Source: an uncultured Draconibacterium sp. (GTDB taxonomy: Bacteria; Bacteroidota; Bacteroidia; Bacteroidales; Prolixibacteraceae). From it: DNA of 64,000 bases. The stretch spans positions 298,238 through 362,237 of the forward strand of contig CANLMQ010000001.1 in NCBI GenBank assembly GCA_947492175.1, in the 5' to 3' direction. This document shows positions 15,593 through 24,944 of the stretch, piece by piece; position 1 is the stretch's first letter; every line of letters begins with the position of its first letter. The notes under the pieces were generated by a model that was not told the origin of the DNA, ran no database searches, and was given only the letters and a program-made list of their open reading frames with translations. Position numbers and translations under genes: made by a program.

Positions 15593-17155
15593 ATGAAGAA
15601 GTCGAAACGTATATTAAAAGTTCCCCAGGAGTCGTTTTTGCGAAATAAGCTTCGTAAAGAAACACGACTACTGGCCGGTAAGCACAATTTACTTCCGCCG
15701 GTTTCTTTTAACGTGTTGGAACAACTGGGCACCGACTTGTTAAAACAAATTGGTGTTGCCGAAGAATACATCGATTTTACCATTGTTTTACTCGGAAATG
15801 AATCATGGCGAAAAACAGTGGAAGCTACTCCGTTTCACCGCCGCCTGTTATTGTTGCCGCAATGTCTAAAAAACAATACCAGTTGCAAAGGAGTGTTCGA
15901 CGAACTTGGTTTAAACTGTGCCGGATGCAAAGCCTGTCCGATTGATGACATTTTGGTTAATGCAGAAGAGCTGGGATACGCCACGCTGGTTGCTGAAGGA
16001 ACCACCGTTGCTATTGGACTGGTTGAAGAAGGTTCGATTGATGCTGTTATTGGCGTTAGTTGTATGCCCGTTTTGCAGCGTTCGTTCGAGCCGGTTTCAA
16101 ATGCTGCAGTTCCTGTAATTGGTCTTCCGTTAATGTACGATGGTTGCGAAAACACTAAAATAGATATACAATGGTTGCTCGAAGAAGTAAAATGTTTCGA
16201 TCCCAATCCTAATTATCAGCCCATTTCTACTACGGGAATAAAAGCAAAAATTCAGAACTTTTTTGCAAATGGAGAAATCGAAAAATATTTTAGTGAAATA
16301 AATATCTCCGAAAAGTTTGCCAAAGAATTTTTACAGATCGGAGGACAACGAATGCGGCCACTAATCGCCTCGCTAGCATACCTGGCCTATTCTGATTCCG
16401 AAAATGATGAGATTATATATCCGCTGTCGTTGATTATTGAGTGCTTTCACAAAGCCTCGCTTGTTCACGACGATATTCAGGACGATGCCGATTTTCGTTA
16501 CGAAACCGAAACTGCTCATAAAAAATATGGCATTCCGCAGGCAATTAATATCGGCGATTATTTAATCGGAAAAGGATATAAAATTTTCTCAGAACTTCCG
16601 GTAAAAAACGAGTTAATCATTAAGGGCCTCCGTCAAATCTCTGAATCGCATATAAAACTCACACAAGGTCAGGGCAACGATATTCTTTTTAATCAACAGC
16701 AACATAAACCGGGAATAGAAGAAATTCTGGAAATTTTCAGACACAAAACAGGCGAAGCAATAAAAGTGGCACTTTTACTCGGAGCTATTTTAGGCGAAGC
16801 CGACGACACAGAACTTCAGATACTGGCTAATTTTTCTGATTTGTTTGGAATATCCTATCAAATCCGCGACGATTTAAATGAATTTGGGGAACCGCATCCG
16901 AAGGAAAAAACAGCAGATTTCCCACTATTAGTTGCCATGCTAAATGGGCAGGCAACCTCAAAAACATTTCGTTCGGTTGCCGAATTCCGAAAACAAATTC
17001 TGGCTTCCGACCTGCATTCAAAGGCAGAAGAAATCCTGAATCAATATGTGCAGAAATGCTATGCAGAGTTAGACAAACTTCAGAATGCCAAACTACGCTT
17101 AAGTTTATACGGCATTTTAGGCAAACTATTTAAACCAATTGAAAGCAATGCATAA
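15593..17155 (+). CDS. DUF116 - polyprenyl diphosphate synthase fusion
   Basis: Two domains lie in one 520-residue chain. Residues about 55-210 are DUF116-like, with LLLLPQCL and a cysteine array (Cys91, 98, 109, 112, 115) that could hold an Fe-S cluster. Residues about 215-520 are an all-helical isoprenyl diphosphate synthase: first Asp-rich motif HDDIQDD with D293-D294-x2-D297, second motif D426-D427-x2-E430, where the last Asp is replaced by Glu. A trans-type prenyl chain elongation to C15-C30 is expected. It starts 3 bp after the radical SAM stop. The fusion of a cysteine-rich domain to a prenyl synthase is unusual in my experience. Confidence 0.8.
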   Translation: MKKSKRILKVPQESFLRNKLRKETRLLAGKHNLLPPVSFNVLEQLGTDLLKQIGVAEEYIDFTIVLLGNESWRKTVEATPFHRRLLLLPQCLKNNTSCKGVFDELGLNCAGCKACPIDDILVNAEELGYATLVAEGTTVAIGLVEEGSIDAVIGVSCMPVLQRSFEPVSNAAVPVIGLPLMYDGCENTKIDIQWLLEEVKCFDPNPNYQPISTTGIKAKIQNFFANGEIEKYFSEINISEKFAKEFLQIGGQRMRPLIASLAYLAYSDSENDEIIYPLSLIIECFHKASLVHDDIQDDADFRYETETAHKKYGIPQAINIGDYLIGKGYKIFSELPVKNELIIKGLRQISESHIKLTQGQGNDILFNQQQHKPGIEEILEIFRHKTGEAIKVALLLGAILGEADDTELQILANFSDLFGISYQIRDDLNEFGEPHPKEKTADFPLLVAMLNGQATSKTFRSVAEFRKQILASDLHSKAEEILNQYVQKCYAELDKLQNAKLRLSLYGILGKLFKPIESNA

Positions 17156-17990
17156 AAGGGGAAATATCCCTGTTTGCCGGGAACTGGTTCAAACTGTACG
17201 AGCCGGATTTTTAGCTTTGGATGTTTCTGTTCAAAACGAAATCCTAGGTTTTATTAAAAGCCGGCAAAATAAAAATGGTGCTTTTGTTGACCGTGCCCAA
17301 AATCCTGATCTTTATTATTCGCTGTTCGGATTTTGGCTAAGTTCTGCCACAGAGCAAAAAGAACTTATAAATAATCTGGCAGAATACGTTTCTCAAAAAA
17401 ACGAAACGAATACAAATAGTCCGGTTGAATATTTGGCACTGCTTTTAATTCAATCGGAACTGGACGCTACTAAAAAAAAGTTTTCCATCTTCCGTTTGTT
17501 TTCAATCCTGTTTAAAAAAGGGCGTTCGATTGAGTTCTCATATCAGTTTTTTCTTTTGTCGTTAGTAATTGACTCCACTTCCAAAAATAAAAAGCTCTAT
17601 TTCTTTCTTGCCCGCATCTGGTTGTTTTTCTATAAACCAAAAGGAACTATTCCGTGTAGTTTAAGTGCTGCATTAATTTATGCCAGAAAGATTGTCGGAT
17701 TAAACACATCCGATTTACACGACAAATTAATTAAATACCTTTTGGAGAGCGGTGGTTTTCGTGCTTTTAAATCCGTAAAGACAAGCGACACTCTTTCCAC
17801 CGGAGTCGCCTTGTTCGTGTTAAATAAAACCCAATACGATTTACGTATGATTGCTCCGGCAAACCTGGATTTTATTCAGGAAAATTACAGTGCAGGTGCC
17901 TTTTTATCGGGCGATGGAGATCCGACCAAAGATTTGGAATACACTTTTTACGGGCTGCTGGCACTGGGAAGCCTTATAATTGAATATTGA
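17148..17990 (+). CDS. Small alpha-toroid (prenyltransferase/squalene cyclase-like) protein
   Basis: The 280 residues contain repeats of the alpha/alpha-barrel type found in terpene cyclases and prenyltransferase beta subunits, for example IKSRQNKNGAFVDR and LSGDGDPTKDLEYTFYGLLALG. It is about half the size of a hopene cyclase and shows no DxDD acid motif. The ATG at 17148 overlaps the preceding stop by 8 bp (ATGCATAA), which favours it over the TTG at 17139. It may be a non-catalytic partner for the larger cyclase that follows, or a small cyclase of its own. Confidence 0.65.
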   Translation: MHKRGNIPVCRELVQTVRAGFLALDVSVQNEILGFIKSRQNKNGAFVDRAQNPDLYYSLFGFWLSSATEQKELINNLAEYVSQKNETNTNSPVEYLALLLIQSELDATKKKFSIFRLFSILFKKGRSIEFSYQFFLLSLVIDSTSKNKKLYFFLARIWLFFYKPKGTIPCSLSAALIYARKIVGLNTSDLHDKLIKYLLESGGFRAFKSVKTSDTLSTGVALFVLNKTQYDLRMIAPANLDFIQENYSAGAFLSGDGDPTKDLEYTFYGLLALGSLIIEY

Positions 17991-18021
17991 TTATTGCTTA
18001 TTTGTTATTGACTATTAACTG

Positions 18022-19812
18022 ATGAAGAAAAAGCTGGAAATACGGTTTAAAGAATTAAGCGAAATTTTGTTAGACGAACTCAACGATGATGGATTTTGGA
18101 CAGGCCAATTATCATCGAGTGCCTTAGGAGTGGCTGTGGCCGTAGCAGCGCTTCATTTTGATAATCCTCAGGAAAATCAAACCGAAATCCACCAGGGATA
18201 TAACTGGCTAAAGAACAATATTAACGCCGATGGCAGTTTTGGTGATACTCCTGAAAGTTTAGGAAATATTTCAACTTCGCTGTTGGTTTACGCTGCTTTA
18301 AATCTTTATTCCGAAAAAGATGCTTCGCTAAAAAATCTTCAAACAAAAATTGCGGTTTATCTTCAGCAAAATAATATTGATATTCACTCGGGTAATGTAG
18401 CCGATACCATACTGGCGCATTACAAAACAGATTACACATTTTCCGTGCCTATATTAACAATGTGCGCGCTTTGCGGAATTCCTGAACATGATGGTTTTAA
18501 AAAGATTCCGCAACTGCCATTTGAGTTGGCTTTGCTTCCTCAAAAGTTCTACCGGCTACTGAATTTAAGTGTGGTAAGTTATGCAATTCCTGCTTTAATT
18601 GCGGTTGGAATTGTCATTTTTGAGAAGAAACAGTCAGGAAGATTTGCACGCTGGGTACGTAATCGGGCAAAACGAAAAGCCCTGAAAATGTTACAAAAAT
18701 CACTGCCTTCAAGTGGTGGTTTTCTGGAAGCAATTCCACTAACTGCATTTGTGAGTTTAAGCTTAATTAATGCCGGATATAAAAACTCGGAAGTGATAGA
18801 GAAAGGCATCAAATTTTTAAAACAAACACAACGAGTTGACGGTGGCTGGCCCATCGACATTGACCTTTCTACCTGGGTAAGCACATTGAGTATTAAAGCA
18901 CTTGGCACAAAAAAAGATGAAGTTTTAGGTAGACAACAGCAAAACAGGCTAACACAACATTTACGATCTGTTCAGAATAAAATCGTTCACCCGTTTAACG
19001 GAACATTGCCAGGAGGATGGGGCTGGACAAATTATTCGGGTTCCGTTCCTGACGGAGATGACACTCCGGGAGCAATGCTGGCCTTATTGCTTCTTCAATC
19101 GCCCGGCGATATTAAAAACGAGGTGCTGGCAGGAGCTAACTGGCTAATCAAATTACAAAATTCAGACGGTGGTTTTCCGACGTTCTCGAAAGGTTGGGGC
19201 AAGCTGCCTTTCGATCGGAGTTGTGCCGATTTAACCGGACATTGTTTCCTGGCTCTTGCGAAAGTTTTGCATACATTCAGAAACGAAATTTCATCAGCTC
19301 AAATCAAAATGCTGAGCCGGTCGTTAAAAAAAGCCAGTTGTTATTTGCAAAAGCACCAACAAAAAAATGGTTCGTGGCTGCCACTTTGGTTTGGCAATCA
19401 ACTGACTAAAAAACACGAAAATCCAGTATACGGAACGGCACGGGTACTTACTTATTTCGACGATGCCCTCCCCTACCTCATCAATACTCCCGATTTGCTC
19501 GAGATTGTAAAATCGCTAATTACCAAAGGAGAAGAATTTCTCCTCGAGGTTCAAAATAAAGACGGAAGTTGGGGGGGCGATGCTGCTATTCCTGGAACAA
19601 CAGAGGAAACAGCACTTGCTGTTTCTGCACTTTCGAACAAGAGTTACGATGAAGCTTGCAAACGCGGGTTGCACTGGCTTGATAGTTCTTTTATAACGAA
19701 CGGATTAAAAGCCGCTCCAATCGGATTGTACTTTGCATCGCTCTGGTACGATGAAAAAATGTACCCATTAACAGCCTACCTGGATGCCGTGAATCGAAAT
19801 CTTAAGAATTAA
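18022..19812 (+). CDS. Class II terpene cyclase-like protein (squalene-hopene cyclase superfamily)
   Basis: A 596-residue alpha-toroid protein with the class II protonation motif D344-G-D-D347 in SVPDGDDTPGAML, equivalent to the DxDD acid of hopene cyclases. Several QW-like repeats are visible: QTQRVDGGWP, LQNSDGGFP, HQQKNGSWLP and VQNKDGSWGGD. Homology to the squalene/hopene family is clear, but the sequence is shorter and diverged from SHC, so the substrate may be a prenyl diphosphate or another linear isoprenoid. It ends the operon 32 bp after the small toroid protein. A hydrophobic stretch near residues 185-200 (VSYAIPALIAVGIVIF) may anchor it to the membrane. Confidence 0.75.
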   Translation: MKKKLEIRFKELSEILLDELNDDGFWTGQLSSSALGVAVAVAALHFDNPQENQTEIHQGYNWLKNNINADGSFGDTPESLGNISTSLLVYAALNLYSEKDASLKNLQTKIAVYLQQNNIDIHSGNVADTILAHYKTDYTFSVPILTMCALCGIPEHDGFKKIPQLPFELALLPQKFYRLLNLSVVSYAIPALIAVGIVIFEKKQSGRFARWVRNRAKRKALKMLQKSLPSSGGFLEAIPLTAFVSLSLINAGYKNSEVIEKGIKFLKQTQRVDGGWPIDIDLSTWVSTLSIKALGTKKDEVLGRQQQNRLTQHLRSVQNKIVHPFNGTLPGGWGWTNYSGSVPDGDDTPGAMLALLLLQSPGDIKNEVLAGANWLIKLQNSDGGFPTFSKGWGKLPFDRSCADLTGHCFLALAKVLHTFRNEISSAQIKMLSRSLKKASCYLQKHQQKNGSWLPLWFGNQLTKKHENPVYGTARVLTYFDDALPYLINTPDLLEIVKSLITKGEEFLLEVQNKDGSWGGDAAIPGTTEETALAVSALSNKSYDEACKRGLHWLDSSFITNGLKAAPIGLYFASLWYDEKMYPLTAYLDAVNRNLKN

Positions 19813-19842
19813 AAGTCTATTTTTGCGGCCTTTAAAATAAAA

Positions 19843-20556
19843 ATGCAAAGTAAAAAACACATTGTCATTCCTGATAAAAACGGGAATTTAGTTACCGAAA
19901 CAGGAGAATATTTTGTTCCTCCCAAGCACTGGATTTTTCTTCCGGCCGGCGATGCAGGAATCACAAGAAAAGTCACATCGGGAGGGATTTACATGCGGGT
20001 TCAGGTAAAAAAGGGCAGACGCTTAATTTCAAAGGGAATTTGGGCTCCGGCACAATCTGTTGCCAATGCCCAAAAGGAAGTTAATGCCATGCGTTCAACC
20101 GAAGAATACAAAGTTAAGCTGCATAAAGACAGGAAAAGAAGAGCCGTTAAACAGCAGGAATATGAAACTGAGTTCTGCCGGGAAATAGAGCGTTTTTTGA
20201 ATTTTCATGAATCGTATAAAAGCCTGGAGAAGAAGCTGGCAAAACTGGTTACTATTCATGCAATTCCGGTAGGTAGCGGAACAGTGGCCCGCACACAAAT
20301 GATTCCCATTGAAGAAAGAGCCGGCCGCGCAGTAATTGCCTGGATGCGTCATAAAACAACTGACTACGATAACTTAAGAATTGCCCGCATAAAAGGAGAG
20401 CGCCGCACTGTACGGAAACAGTTGGCCCGGCATTCGGTTACTATTCTAAATAAATACAGAAACGGTGAACATACTCCGGAAAATTGTCCTTTGCAAAGTG
20501 CATTAAAATCAGTTGATTTGTATGAAATAAACTCAAATAATTTAAAACTGTCATGA
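19843..20556 (+). CDS. DUF2293-like protein
   Basis: A 237-residue, strongly basic soluble protein. The region about 165-215 (RAGRAVIAWMRHKTTDYDNLRIARIKGERRTVRKQLARHS) resembles DUF2293, a basic domain of unknown role. The N-terminus has a short strand-rich part (HIVIPDKNGNLVTETGEYF). Its last 4 bp overlap the ychJ-like gene (ATGA at 20553), so the two are coupled. The 30-bp gap after the cyclase gene means it may still be co-transcribed with the terpenoid operon, but nothing in its sequence points to that pathway. Confidence 0.5.
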   Translation: MQSKKHIVIPDKNGNLVTETGEYFVPPKHWIFLPAGDAGITRKVTSGGIYMRVQVKKGRRLISKGIWAPAQSVANAQKEVNAMRSTEEYKVKLHKDRKRRAVKQQEYETEFCREIERFLNFHESYKSLEKKLAKLVTIHAIPVGSGTVARTQMIPIEERAGRAVIAWMRHKTTDYDNLRIARIKGERRTVRKQLARHSVTILNKYRNGEHTPENCPLQSALKSVDLYEINSNNLKLS

Positions 20557-20948
20557 GTAAATTGTGTGCCTGTGGTTCAAATAAAGAATATGCTTCATGC
20601 TGTGGTGCAATAATCAGCGGGAAACAGGAGGCCACCACCTGCTTGGAACTGATGAAATCGCGTTACACAGCCTATACAAAAGCCGATATCAATTACCTGC
20701 TGCAAAGCCATCATTCTTCTACGCGCCCGGAAAAAGAGCGAAAAAGTATTAAACGTTGGGCTGAGTCGGTAAAATGGATGCAATTGATAATTGTAAACAC
20801 CTGGAATGGGGCAGCAAGTGACAACGAAGGCTATGTTGAATTTAAAGCCTTGTATTTTGAAAACGGACAGATAAACCAAATTCACGAAAAATCGTTTTTC
20901 AAACGCGAAAAAGAAAAGTGGGTTTATGTTTCAGGTGTCCATTTTTAA
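20553..20948 (+). CDS. ychJ: YchJ-family SEC-C motif protein
   Basis: A 131-residue UPF0225/YchJ-type protein. The N-terminal SEC-C zinc motif is CACGSNKEYASCCG, and the NTF2-like YchJ body follows (LMKSRYTAYTKADINYLLQSHH, then RWAESVKWMQLIIVNTW). In Sec-C proteins this motif binds zinc and contacts nucleic acid or protein; the role of YchJ is unknown. It overlaps the upstream gene by 4 bp. Confidence 0.88.
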   Translation: MSKLCACGSNKEYASCCGAIISGKQEATTCLELMKSRYTAYTKADINYLLQSHHSSTRPEKERKSIKRWAESVKWMQLIIVNTWNGAASDNEGYVEFKALYFENGQINQIHEKSFFKREKEKWVYVSGVHF

Positions 20949-21001
20949 AGAGACTGTTTTGTGACGAGTTGATTCAGCGAAACAACTCATCACAAATATC
21001 T

Positions 21002-22570
21002 TCAGGCATTTACAAAATTCAACCACGAACTGTTTTCCTCGTAACCATCTACAACAGTAGCAGAAGTACTAAAGTTGAAAGTTGACATTAGCTTTGTTAT
21101 TTCTTGTTGTAATACAGAAATACTACCATCTATCAATTCCTTCTTATATCCTTTATCTCCCAAATCCAAAACCTGGTTTAATGATATTACGCGCCCAACA
21201 ATTTTTCCCATTTCCACCAGTTTTCGTTGTGGCATCTGAAGATCCAGATTAAAATTCACCTGACTTTTTACATATGATGCCGCTTTTTGCGTCAGGTTAA
21301 ATCCATTCAAAAACTCGAATAAATTCTTCTCTTTCATCCGCTTCATCATTTTTACCAATGCTTCCGAAATTTGGGCATACAAAATATCATTTGAACCTTC
21401 AAAAATCTGGAAAGGACGACTGTCGACAATACTACGCCCGGCAATGTGGTTTAATTTGTAGGCCTTTGCTCCCACCAGTTGAGTAACCGATTGTGCTGCT
21501 TCCTGCATTAAATCGGTAACCACACTTTTTACCGCATTGGCTTCCATTCCATGCCCCGACATATCCACATCCAATCCGGCTTTCTCGCTGCTGTTGGCGC
21601 ACATTGCCGAACAAATGGTGTATGAGGCCTGCAACTTGGTTAAGCGATGCTGAACCCGGTCGTAGTTAAAAAGACTTTTACCACCCACCAAACGTTGTTT
21701 ACAATGATTCAGAGCCTCATCAAGCAAACGCTGAATAAATCCCATGGCCATTCCCGGAAACTGCATACGGCTCCGATGCAACAAATCCAACATCATTTTT
21801 ACACCGGTTGTTTCGGGGACTAATTTATGTACTGCAGGAAGCTGAACATCAATTCTGTTTCTACCGTACGGAATTGCATACAATCCCAGATTCTCAAAAA
21901 ACTCTTCCACAACAATATTCTGGCCTGGGGCATTTACATCGCAAAGAAAAAAGTCGATATCGCGTTGTAGTTTATCCGATTTTGATTTTTGACGCGCCGA
22001 CAGCAGCCAGTAATCTGCCCAACCTGTTAATCCGGCCCAGTGCTTTTTACCGTTCAAATAATATTTCGAATCTTTTTCGGTATACGAAGTCTGCATATTC
22101 AAAGCATCGCTGCCATAATCGGGTTCTGTTATCATTAAACCGCCCATGGCTTTTTCGTTCAGGAAACGGTTAAAAACCGGCGCCTTTACTTCTTCCTGCC
22201 CAAACTTTCCAAATGGTTGCAGAAACAAAGCAGAATTTATTCCAAAAGTTAACGAAAGTGCCAGCGACTCGTAAGACGCAGCAGCCAACAGTCCTATATT
22301 TTCTTTCATAATTCCTCCCCTGCCGCCATAAGCTTTCGGAATCCCGACAGAAAGCGGATTCACCGACATTATTTCACGCATTACGAATGGAGGAAGACCC
22401 CGTTTTACACTAAGCTGATCAATGTCTGCCCGCACATGAAACACTTGTTTCATCTTTTCTTTTAATGCGTCAATTAATTGAGGAAATGGAATTTGATTGG
22501 TTTGATTTTCATTTGTAACCGATAACGCACCGGTTTTACTTTTTTGCATACGATTATTTTTAAATGACAA
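21002..22570 (-). CDS. Acyl-CoA dehydrogenase family protein
   Basis: A flavoprotein of fatty acid oxidation, 522 residues. The FAD/substrate region is typical: ITEPDYGSDALNMQTSYTEKD (the MTEPxxGSD motif), LNGKKHWAGLTGWADYWLL, and a C-terminal FQIFEGSNDILYAQISEALVK that holds the family's Glu-Gly segment. The extra N-terminal 80 residues and the C-terminal extension are longer than short-chain dehydrogenases, suggesting an unusual acyl substrate. It is monocistronic, with no etf or enoyl-CoA hydratase neighbours. Confidence 0.85.
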   Translation of the reverse strand: MSFKNNRMQKSKTGALSVTNENQTNQIPFPQLIDALKEKMKQVFHVRADIDQLSVKRGLPPFVMREIMSVNPLSVGIPKAYGGRGGIMKENIGLLAAASYESLALSLTFGINSALFLQPFGKFGQEEVKAPVFNRFLNEKAMGGLMITEPDYGSDALNMQTSYTEKDSKYYLNGKKHWAGLTGWADYWLLSARQKSKSDKLQRDIDFFLCDVNAPGQNIVVEEFFENLGLYAIPYGRNRIDVQLPAVHKLVPETTGVKMMLDLLHRSRMQFPGMAMGFIQRLLDEALNHCKQRLVGGKSLFNYDRVQHRLTKLQASYTICSAMCANSSEKAGLDVDMSGHGMEANAVKSVVTDLMQEAAQSVTQLVGAKAYKLNHIAGRSIVDSRPFQIFEGSNDILYAQISEALVKMMKRMKEKNLFEFLNGFNLTQKAASYVKSQVNFNLDLQMPQRKLVEMGKIVGRVISLNQVLDLGDKGYKKELIDGSISVLQQEITKLMSTFNFSTSATVVDGYEENSSWLNFVNA

Positions 22571-22800
22571 TGCCTGAATTTTACAAGCAGACTATTAAAA
22601 CATATGGAAAACAAGATTGTTCTGCAGAAAGTACTATAGATTGTTAAATGTTGAATCTTTCATTTTCATACACAAACAAGAACTATTGTAAATTTGAGAA
22701 ACTGCCCGGACAAAGCAATGCTATTTAAACCTTTATTTCCAGAACAGGCGTCATCTGCTTTCAATTTGTTATTTTCGCATTAGAATTTAAGCTTATCAAA

Positions 22801-23802
22801 ATGAAACAACATTTTATATTATTCCTGGGGATTATTCTTGTGCTCAATGCCTGCCAAAATGCAGCATCCAAATATATTTACAATAAAGGCTTTGTGTACG
22901 GAACAATGTACAGTATTACTTACGAAAGTCCCAATGGTAAAGATTTTCAGAAGGAAATAGATGAGCAATTCAGTAAGTACAACATGATTTTTTCTACTTA
23001 CCAGAAAGAAGCAACCATTTCGAAAATTAATAATAATGTGCAGGTAACACCAGAACCTGTTTTTATGGAATGCTACAACCGCGCCATGGAAATATCGGAA
23101 ATTACAAACGGAGCATTTGATATTACTGCCGGACCAATGGTAAATGCCTGGGGATTTGGTCCTGATGAGAAAAAGAAAATGACTCAGGAAAAAGTTGACA
23201 GTCTGATTGAGATTACCGGTTATCACAAAATTAAAATTGAGAATGGCAAATTTGTAAAAGCCTATCCAGAAATGAAACTGGACATGAGTGCCATTGCCAA
23301 AGGATTTACCAGCGATTTAATTGCCAATTTTCTTGCAGAAAAAGGTTGCACAAATTACATGGTTGAAATAGGTGGCGAAGTGGTAGCCAAAGGTAAAAAT
23401 GCCAAAGGTAAAATATGGTCAATCGGTATTAGTAAGCCCGATGAAGATTTACTGGCTTCGAACAGCGATTTACAGGCTGTTATCGAACTGAAAGACAAAG
23501 GAATGGCTACATCGGGAAACTATCGGAATTTTTATGTTGAAGACGGTAAAAAATATGCCCACACAATTGATCCTAAAACTGGCTATCCCGTTCAGCATAG
23601 TTTACTAAGTGCTACGGTTTTAGCTAACGACTGTATGACTGCTGATGCTTTTGCCACGGCCTTTATGGTTCTTGGCAAAAACATGGGTATTGAAATTGCC
23701 CGACAAGTTCCGGGACTGGAAATATTTTTTATTTATGCCGATGAAAATGGAGAAAATCAGGTTTATATGTCGGAAGGATTTGGAGAATATTTAAGAAAGT
23801 AA
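22801..23802 (+). CDS. apbE: FAD:protein FMN transferase, lipoprotein
   Basis: ApbE attaches FMN to Thr residues of periplasmic-facing flavoproteins such as NqrB, NqrC and RnfG. The N-terminus is a lipoprotein signal ending LNAC (Cys18), so it sits on the membrane outside the cytoplasm. Family motifs include FGTMYSITY (here YGTMYSITY), LDMSAIAKGFTSDLIA, EIGGEVVAKG and the metal-binding HTIDPKTGYPV, followed by MTADAFATAFMVLG. It has 333 residues, normal length. A small membrane protein encoded convergently may be an NQR accessory factor. Confidence 0.92.
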   Translation: MKQHFILFLGIILVLNACQNAASKYIYNKGFVYGTMYSITYESPNGKDFQKEIDEQFSKYNMIFSTYQKEATISKINNNVQVTPEPVFMECYNRAMEISEITNGAFDITAGPMVNAWGFGPDEKKKMTQEKVDSLIEITGYHKIKIENGKFVKAYPEMKLDMSAIAKGFTSDLIANFLAEKGCTNYMVEIGGEVVAKGKNAKGKIWSIGISKPDEDLLASNSDLQAVIELKDKGMATSGNYRNFYVEDGKKYAHTIDPKTGYPVQHSLLSATVLANDCMTADAFATAFMVLGKNMGIEIARQVPGLEIFFIYADENGENQVYMSEGFGEYLRK

Positions 23803-23871
23803 TTCCGGATTAGGGAAGTTGAGATGTAGAATAATTATCCTCTATTTTTTCAGATACAAAAAAAAACCGGA

Positions 23872-24120
23872 TTAATTACCGGTTTCTGTATCAGTTGCTA
23901 AATTAAGCTTTTTAAATTTTAAATGTTTATTGGCATCGCGCTGTGCCAGCTTATCTTGTGTTGTTGCACAATGCACTCCCTGACGTTTTAAATATTTATT
24001 TCCGCCAACATGTGTATTCGGAAATTTTCCTCCCTTTTTTATTAAAATCTGAATGGCCATACCCAACATAGCTACACCAAGCAAAACCACTGCCAATAAT
24101 ATTACTTTTAATACTCCCAT
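23872..24120 (-). CDS. Small membrane protein, possibly NQR-maturation-like
   Basis: An 82-residue protein with one N-terminal TM helix (residues 4-27) followed by a basic soluble tail containing GGKFPNTHVGGNKYLKRQGVHC. The segment resembles short proteins encoded near apbE/nqr in Bacteroidota, and its neighbour here is apbE, but only one Cys is present where NqrM carries several. The function is therefore a guess; the ORF is well supported by its hydrophobicity pattern and conserved-looking motif. Confidence 0.5.
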   Translation of the reverse strand: MGVLKVILLAVVLLGVAMLGMAIQILIKKGGKFPNTHVGGNKYLKRQGVHCATTQDKLAQRDANKHLKFKKLNLATDTETGN

Positions 24121-24291
24121 CGGTAAATCTTTCTAATTGCTGAAGCCCAAAATTACTTATTTTCGTTAAATAAACTGTATCTAAATAACCAATTTGCCGA
24201 AATTTTGTTGTGGTTGGTCTAAATAATTTAATACGAAGCAAACAATTCATTTACATTTAATTAAATTTATTCCACATAAAAACAAAAAACC

Positions 24292-24654
24292 ATGGAACGA
24301 CACATTAACGTAGTAGCTGCTTTACAAATTGGCTATAGCATTTTAGGATTAATTATTGCCGGAACACTTTTCGCACTATTTTATGTAATCGGCGATTTTG
24401 TTGATGACCACGAAGCCGAGTTTATTTTAGCAATTATTGCTAATGTTATTATGATTATGGCCTTTATTTTAAGTATTCCGGGGATTATTGCCGGTATCGG
24501 TTTATTTAAACGAAAAGAATGGGCGCGAATTCTAACACTAATTATTTCGGTTCTAAACCTGTTTAGTTTCCCAATCGGTACGGCGCTGGGCATTTACTCA
24601 ATATGGGCACTTGTACAACCCGAGGTTGTTGAAGCCTTTAAAAAAGTTAGCTAA
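24292..24654 (+). CDS. Four-TM membrane protein of unknown function
   Basis: A 120-residue protein with four predicted TM helices (about 8-33, 45-65, 66-74 merging into 75-88, and 92-112) and a short charged C-terminus (QPEVVEAFKKVS). It is of the small DUF4064-like membrane type. A purine-rich ribosome site (AAAAACAAAAAACC) precedes the ATG. The acylphosphatase gene follows after 17 bp on the same strand, so they are probably co-transcribed. Confidence 0.6.
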   Translation: MERHINVVAALQIGYSILGLIIAGTLFALFYVIGDFVDDHEAEFILAIIANVIMIMAFILSIPGIIAGIGLFKRKEWARILTLIISVLNLFSFPIGTALGIYSIWALVQPEVVEAFKKVS

Positions 24655-24671
24655 TTCTGGCCTTTCTTCGG

Positions 24672-24944
24672 ATGGTTCAATACGAAATAAAAGTTACAGG
24701 ACGGGTACAGGGTGTTGGATTTCGGTACTATACGCATAAACAAGCTCATATTTTTGAGATAAAAGGTTGGGTAAGAAATACTGTTGACGGAGGAGTTCTG
24801 GTTACGGCACAGGGAGAAGAAGCCATAATTAAAACGTTTGTCGATTATTTGTGGATCGGGCCAACACTCTCTCATGTTACCAATATTTCTCAGGTAAAAA
24901 TGCCGGTTGTGGAAAATTTTTCAACCTTTGAAGTGCGATATTAG
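24672..24944 (+). CDS. acyP: Acylphosphatase
   Basis: Hydrolyses acyl phosphates such as acetyl phosphate and 1,3-bisphosphoglycerate. The 90 residues show the ferredoxin-like fold signature VTGRVQGVGFRYYTHKQA with the phosphate-binding loop and catalytic Arg, and GWVRNTVDGGVLVTAQGEE with the catalytic Asn. It is a full-length single domain. Confidence 0.95.
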   Translation: MVQYEIKVTGRVQGVGFRYYTHKQAHIFEIKGWVRNTVDGGVLVTAQGEEAIIKTFVDYLWIGPTLSHVTNISQVKMPVVENFSTFEVRY

